From NCBI RefSeq assembly GCF_016863015.1, contig NZ_BOOB01000034.1:1-64000 (forward strand): DNA of 64,000 nt, written 5' to 3'. Origin of the DNA: Microbispora amethystogenes. Lineage in GTDB: Bacteria; Actinomycetota; Actinomycetes; Streptosporangiales; Streptosporangiaceae. Both the position numbers and the translations under genes were made by a program. The notes under the pieces were generated by a model. That model saw only the letters and a program-made list of their open reading frames with translations. It had not been told where the DNA came from and searched no databases. This document shows, in pieces, positions 60,228-64,000 of the stretch. Each line of letters begins with the position of its first letter. The stretch's first letter is position 1.

Positions 60228-61658
60228 TCACGCCCGCTCGGGCTGGAGCTCCGCCTCGTGCCCGACGTCCGCCCGAGACCGCCGCAGGACGAGGAGCCCG
60301 ACCGCGAAAGCGGCGACCAGCAGGATGAAGGACACGGTGAAGGCCAGCCGGTAGCCTCCGGCCAGGGCCACCGCCCCGCTCGCCCCGTCGGCCAGCAGGC
60401 CCTCCGTACGCGACGCGGCCAGCGTGGACAGCACCGCGACGCCGGTGGCCATCCCGATCTGCTGAGTCGTGTTGAACAGTCCGGAGACCAGACCCGCGTC
60501 GTCGCTGCGCGCCCCGGACATGCCGAGCGTGGTCAGCGCCGGGAGCACGAGGCCGCCGCCCATGATGAGCACCATCACCGGGAGCAGGTCGGTCGCGTAT
60601 CGGGCGTCGACGGGAACGCGGGCGAGCCAGCCCATCGCGCCGATCAGCAGCGCGAGACCGGCCAGCAGGACGCCACGCGCGCCGAAGCGCATGGCCAGCC
60701 GGGGGTAGACGAACAGGGACACCACCGCGATGGACACCGCCGCCGGAAGCATGGCCAGACCGGTGCCGAGCGCGCCGTACCGCAGCACGTGCTGCATGAA
60801 GAGCGCGACCACGACCTGGAAGGCGAACATCGCGCCCAGCGCCAGGACCTGCACCAGGTTGGCCCCCGCGACGGCGCGCGAGCGGAGGACCCGCAGCGGC
60901 ATGAGCGGAGTGCGGGCGGTCGCCTGACGGACGAGGAAGGCGGCCAGCGACACGAGGGACGCCGCGCCGAACCACAGGACACCCGCGCCGTACCGCTCGA
61001 TCTGGACCACGGCGTAGATGCCCAGCATGAGCCCGGCCGTGACCAGCAGGGCGCCGAGGGCGTCGGCCCCGCCCGACAGGCCGGGGCCCCGTTCCGCCGG
61101 CAGCGCCCGGACGGCCAGCACGACGGTGACCACACCGATCGGGATGTTGATCAGGAAGATGTAGTGCCAGCCGAGGGCGTCGGTGAGGACGCCGCCGAGC
61201 ACCGCGCCCAGCGACGCTCCGACGGCGCCGGTGAAGCCGAACACCCCGAAGGCCTTGGCCCGCTCCCCCGGGTCCGTGAAGGTCGTCACCAGGATCCCGA
61301 GCACGACCGCGGTGGCCATGGCGCTGCCGACGCCCTGCAGGAACCGGGCGCCGATCAGCGTCGCCGGGTCTCCCGCCACTCCGGCGAGCAGGGACGCGAC
61401 GGTGAAGACCACGTTGCCGGCCAGGAACACGGCCCTGCGGCCGAGGAGGTCGCCCAGGCGCCCGGCCAGCAGGAGCAACCCTCCGTACGCGATGAGGTAG
61501 GCGTTGACCGTCCAGCTCAGGTCGGCGGGCGCGAACCCGAGATCGCGCTGGATCGCGGGCAGGGCCACGGTGACGATGCTGCCGTCGAGGATCGTCATCA
61601 ACATCGCCGTGGACAGCACGCCGAGTGCCAACCGGCGCGAAGGGGATATGCGCGACAT
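60228..61658 (-). CDS. MFS drug-efflux transporter, DHA2 (EmrB/QacA) type
   Basis: 476 aa. The ATG at 61658 has AGGAGG six bases upstream, better than the ATG at 61676. About fourteen helices are predicted. Motif A GRLGDLLGRRAVF and motif C-like GAVLGGVLTDALGWHYIF are present, and the start TILDGSIVTVALPAIQRDL carries the motif D1 region of DHA2 pumps. A MarR gene 76 bp upstream on the same strand probably controls it through the dyad at 61699-61722. Confidence 0.93.
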   Translation of the reverse strand: MSRISPSRRLALGVLSTAMLMTILDGSIVTVALPAIQRDLGFAPADLSWTVNAYLIAYGGLLLLAGRLGDLLGRRAVFLAGNVVFTVASLLAGVAGDPATLIGARFLQGVGSAMATAVVLGILVTTFTDPGERAKAFGVFGFTGAVGASLGAVLGGVLTDALGWHYIFLINIPIGVVTVVLAVRALPAERGPGLSGGADALGALLVTAGLMLGIYAVVQIERYGAGVLWFGAASLVSLAAFLVRQATARTPLMPLRVLRSRAVAGANLVQVLALGAMFAFQVVVALFMQHVLRYGALGTGLAMLPAAVSIAVVSLFVYPRLAMRFGARGVLLAGLALLIGAMGWLARVPVDARYATDLLPVMVLIMGGGLVLPALTTLGMSGARSDDAGLVSGLFNTTQQIGMATGVAVLSTLAASRTEGLLADGASGAVALAGGYRLAFTVSFILLVAAFAVGLLVLRRSRADVGHEAELQPERA

Positions 61659-61698
61659 CGGTCGCCTCCTGTTCATGGGGAACAGAAAGGACCGTAGC

Positions 61699-61722
61699 AG
61701 ATAGTTTTGTTGCAGACTATCT
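61699..61722. promoter_or_regulatory. Candidate MarR operator before the efflux gene
   Basis: AGATAGT-(10)-ACTATCT, exact 7-base inverted arms, AT-rich, 40 bases upstream of the efflux start. Confidence 0.6.
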
Positions 61723-61734
61723 ACCGATGACCGA

Positions 61735-62220
61735 TCATCCTCGCTGGCGTGCCCGGCGCACGGCCTGGGGCGCCTCCGCCGGTGTGCCCAGATGCCCGGT
61801 GGCCAGGAGGTTCAACGCCCGGACGAGCATCTCCGCCTCCTCCTCCCGCAACGACTCGAGCGCGGCCCGGTGCACCCCGTCGACGATCTCCTGACTCCGC
61901 TTCGCCACCTGCGCACCCTTGTCCGTGACCGCGACGATGCGGGCCCGCCGGTCGGCCCTCGACGGGCGGCGCTCGGCGAGGCCGGCCTTCTCCAGGGCGT
62001 CGATGGTGACCACCATCGTGGTCTTGTCCATGTCGCCGATCTCGGCCAGCTGGATCTGCGTGCGCTCCTCCTGCAGCGCGTGGACGAGCACGCAGTGCAT
62101 CCGCGCGGTCAGCCCGATCTCCGCCAGCGCCGCCGCCATCCGGGTCCTCAGCACGTGACCGGTGTGGTCGAGCAGGAAGGACAGATCGGGTTCAGTCCGC
62201 GAGGGCGCCATGGCGGTCAT
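61735..62220 (-). CDS. MarR-family transcriptional regulator (paired with the efflux gene)
   Basis: 161 aa, GGGGGTC before the ATG at 62220. The winged helix is QIQLAEIGDMDKTTMVVTID followed by ALEKAGLAERRPSRADRRAR. A helical dimerisation region frames it. Tandem arrangement with the DHA2 pump and the intervening dyad indicates control of drug efflux. Confidence 0.92.
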   Translation of the reverse strand: MTAMAPSRTEPDLSFLLDHTGHVLRTRMAAALAEIGLTARMHCVLVHALQEERTQIQLAEIGDMDKTTMVVTIDALEKAGLAERRPSRADRRARIVAVTDKGAQVAKRSQEIVDGVHRAALESLREEEAEMLVRALNLLATGHLGTPAEAPQAVRRARQRG

Positions 62221-62273
62221 GACCCCCAGGCTACCAATTCGTCCGGTTCAGGATTATCTCTCTCGGACCGGCG

Positions 62274-62861
62274 TCACCGCAGGAGGGACTCCGCCATCGC
62301 GCGCATCCCGGCGGCGACCCGCTCGGACTCCCCCGCCAGAAGCAGTCGCGCGACCCCCTCGTTGTGCATCGAGCCGACGAGGACATGGGCGACGAGATCG
62401 GCGTCGAGATCGGGCCGGGCCTCGGCGATCAGCGACGTCACGTGCGCGTGCCAGGACAGGTAGACGGGGTTGTCCGTGAGGCGCCCCTCGGCGTGCCGCC
62501 GGGTCGCCAGCGCGTGGTCGTGCGCCGTGATCAGTCTCCCGTTGCGGGCGGCGACCCCGACCACCGCGTCGAGGAAGGCGACCAGACGGTCGCGGGGCGG
62601 CGCACCGGGGCCGAGAGGGGGAGGACCGCCGGCGACGGCCTCGCCGAGCGCGCGCACCCGTTCCTCCATCAACGCACGCATGAGGCCGACCCTGCTGCCG
62701 AAGCGGTGGAAGACGGTGCCCTTGCCGACGCCCGCCGCGGCGGCGATCCGCTCGATCGACACCTCGTCCGGAGCATGGCTGCGCAGCAGTTCCTCCGCGG
62801 CGCCGAGGATCGCACGCCGGTTCCGCGCCGCGTCGGCGCGTTCCGCACGCTGCTCGCCCAT
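62274..62861 (-). CDS. TetR-family transcriptional regulator
   Basis: 195 aa; GGGAG before the ATG. The N-terminal HTH is typical (RRAILGAAEELLRSHAPDEVSIERIAAAAGVGKGTVFHRFGSRVGL, in parts). The C-terminal ligand domain has no assignable specificity. It is divergent from the quinone oxidoreductase gene at 62945 across 83 bases with two matching dyads, so it should repress that gene and itself. Confidence 0.93.
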   Translation of the reverse strand: MGEQRAERADAARNRRAILGAAEELLRSHAPDEVSIERIAAAAGVGKGTVFHRFGSRVGLMRALMEERVRALGEAVAGGPPPLGPGAPPRDRLVAFLDAVVGVAARNGRLITAHDHALATRRHAEGRLTDNPVYLSWHAHVTSLIAEARPDLDADLVAHVLVGSMHNEGVARLLLAGESERVAAGMRAMAESLLR

Positions 62862-62881
62862 CTCGGCTCCCTGGTGACAAC

Positions 62882-62896
62882 TGGACCTGTGGTCCG
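62882..62896. promoter_or_regulatory. TetR operator candidate 1
   Basis: TGGACC-tgt-GGTCCG, near-perfect 6+3+6 dyad, in the divergent promoter region. Confidence 0.6.
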
Positions 62897-62916
62897 TACA
62901 GTAGCGGCGACAGAAC

Positions 62917-62931
62917 TTGACCGACGGTCCA
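62917..62931. promoter_or_regulatory. TetR operator candidate 2
   Basis: TTGACC-gac-GGTCCA shares the GACC-n3-GGTC core with site 1, 35 bases away. TTGACC may also serve as a -35 element. Confidence 0.6.
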
Positions 62932-62944
62932 GTTAGGAGCGTTC

Positions 62945-63910
62945 ATGCGCGCGATCGTGATGCACAAGACCGGGGACCCCGAGGTCCTCACGCTGGAGGA
63001 GGTGCCCACTCCGGTGCCGGGGCCGGGCCAGGTGCTCGTCCGTACGGAGGCCGTGGGAGTGGCCTACTACGAGACCGCGATGCGTTCGGGGCTCTTCCCC
63101 ATGCCCCGGCCGCTCCCCTCGGTCTTCGGCTTCGAGGCGGCGGGCGTCGTGGCCGAGGTCGGTGAAGGGGTGGACAGCGGCCTCACCGGCCGCAGAGTCG
63201 CGATCATGAATGCGACCGGCGAAGGCACCTACGCGGAGTACGTCACGGCCGCCGCCGACGCCCTCGTTCCCGTGCCTGACTCCCTGGCCGCGACAGACGC
63301 GGTGGCGGTCGCCGTCCAGGGCGCCCTGGCGATGACCCTCCTGCGTACGGCCGGCCTCACCGGAACGGAGACCGTGCTGGCCGAGGTGGCGGGCGGCGGC
63401 GTCGGCGGCTACCTCACGCAGCTCGCCCGGCCCATGGGCGCCGCCCGCGTCCTCGCCACCGCGGGCAGCCCGGCCAAACGCGAGCTCGCCCGGGAGCTCG
63501 GCGCCGACGACGTCTTCGACCACACCGACCCCGGCTGGACCGAACGGCTGCGGGAGGCGGGCGGCCCGGTCGACGTGGTCTTCGAGTCGCTCGGCGGCGC
63601 GTCCGCCGGGCGGGTTCTCGACGCGATGACCCCGGGCACCGGGCGCATGCTGCTGTACGGCCTCCTCGGCGGCCCGCCGGCCGTCACGCCGATGGACCTG
63701 CTGCAGCGCGGCCTGACCCTCGTCGGCTGCGGCGGCCCTGAGTCATGGATGTCCCGTGTGCTGGCCGCCCGCGCGGAGGTGCTGGACCTGGCGGCCCGGG
63801 GCGGGCTGCGCCCCCAGGTCGACTCGGTGCTGCCCCTGGCCGACGCCGCCGAGGCCCACCGGCGCATCGAGGCGCGGACCGCCGTCGGCAAGGTCGTCCT
63901 CGTGCCGTGA
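62945..63910 (+). CDS. Quinone oxidoreductase-like medium-chain dehydrogenase
   Basis: 321 aa NADPH-dependent MDR protein of the quinone oxidoreductase group, lacking catalytic zinc ligands. Segments: VLVRTEAVGVAYYETAMRSG, VFGFEAAGVVAEVGEGVDSG, the Rossmann region EVAGGGVGGYLTQLARPMGA and a closing AHRRIEARTAVGKVVLVP. Probable role is reduction of quinones or enones; TetR-controlled examples respond to reactive electrophiles. Confidence 0.92.
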   Translation: MRAIVMHKTGDPEVLTLEEVPTPVPGPGQVLVRTEAVGVAYYETAMRSGLFPMPRPLPSVFGFEAAGVVAEVGEGVDSGLTGRRVAIMNATGEGTYAEYVTAAADALVPVPDSLAATDAVAVAVQGALAMTLLRTAGLTGTETVLAEVAGGGVGGYLTQLARPMGAARVLATAGSPAKRELARELGADDVFDHTDPGWTERLREAGGPVDVVFESLGGASAGRVLDAMTPGTGRMLLYGLLGGPPAVTPMDLLQRGLTLVGCGGPESWMSRVLAARAEVLDLAARGGLRPQVDSVLPLADAAEAHRRIEARTAVGKVVLVP

Positions 63911-63975
63911 ACACAGCGCCGTCAACACAGCGCAGTGAACACAGCGCAGTGAACACAGCGCGTGAAGACAGCACC
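63907..63975 (+). repeat. Five tandem 14-bp repeats after the quinone oxidoreductase gene
   Basis: Units of the form GTGAACACAGCGCA (one of 13 bases) run five times with few changes from the stop codon of the oxidoreductase to near the window edge. Function unknown; a slippage-prone spacer. Confidence 0.85.
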
Positions 63976-64000
63976 GTGAGCCCGGCTTACGAGGTGCGGC
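63976..64000 (+). CDS. Possible start of a further gene (cut by the right edge)
   Basis: A GTG at 63976 opens MSPAYEVR and stays open to the end. Eight codons are too few to support a gene, and no clear ribosome site is seen. Confidence 0.2.

Noticed and set aside
63907-63975. Tandem 14-mers considered as CRISPR or an attachment site
   Set aside because: No spacers, no integrase nearby and no tRNA gene.

Overview
The window is chromosomal DNA of a GC-rich filamentous actinobacterium (GC about 70% by eye, strong third-position GC bias, many GTG starts, Tat signals, CBM2 modules). The gene order ftsK - RodZ-like HTH protein - rimO - pgsA - cinA - clgR and the two-domain small laccases fit Streptomyces/Streptosporangium-type organisms. 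The exact genus cannot be read from the sequence alone.

Layout. 1-3.6 kb: copper-enzyme block, with a truncated cupredoxin-domain secreted protein and two tandemly duplicated two-domain laccases. 3.6-8.4 kb: ROK regulator, a membrane protein fused to an endonuclease/exonuclease/phosphatase domain, an Rrf2 regulator and a Nei-type DNA glycosylase. 8.6-15.4 kb: conserved housekeeping block on the minus strand (ftsK, RodZ-like, rimO, pgsA, cinA, clgR). 15.4-29.9 kb: a pectin/uronate catabolic region: IclR regulator, enolase-superfamily enzyme, sugar ABC importer without its own ATPase, pectate lyase, uronate dehydrogenase, 5-dehydro-4-deoxyglucarate dehydratase, glucarate dehydratase, 2,5-dioxovalerate dehydrogenase, and an unrecognised enzyme-like protein. 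Together these can take polygalacturonate to 2-oxoglutarate. A TnpB-only IS605-type element sits exactly at the kdgD/gudD junction. 29.9-35.3 kb: housekeeping genes (DUF402, RNase J, dapA, a small conserved protein, GntR/UTRA, radC). 35.3-36.5 kb: a lower-GC islet with two double-winged-helix GntR proteins. 36.6-42.3 kb: redox genes and MarR/GlxA regulators, including a luciferase-like/BBE fusion oxidoreductase.

42.5-52.7 kb: a secreted CE1-type esterase with CBM2, then a PaaX regulator divergent from SDR - amidohydrolase - MaoC - MHS transporter - acyl-CoA synthetase - Rieske oxygenase - small protein - VanB-type reductase. This set matches the actinobacterial hydroxycinnamate side-chain shortening route (cou/phd type) followed by vanillate O-demethylation, so the region could release, import and degrade ferulate. 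With the laccases and the pectin genes, the window reads as a plant-cell-wall and lignin-phenolic utilisation region set among housekeeping genes.

52.7-64 kb: a Ser/Thr kinase-WD40 receptor-like protein, a DUF222/HNH protein with expanded low-complexity repeats, a ClpX-zinc-finger/HTH protein preceded by two identical-arm palindromes, a MarR-MFS efflux pair, and a divergent TetR / quinone-oxidoreductase pair with two matching operators. No rRNA, tRNA or CRISPR array was seen.
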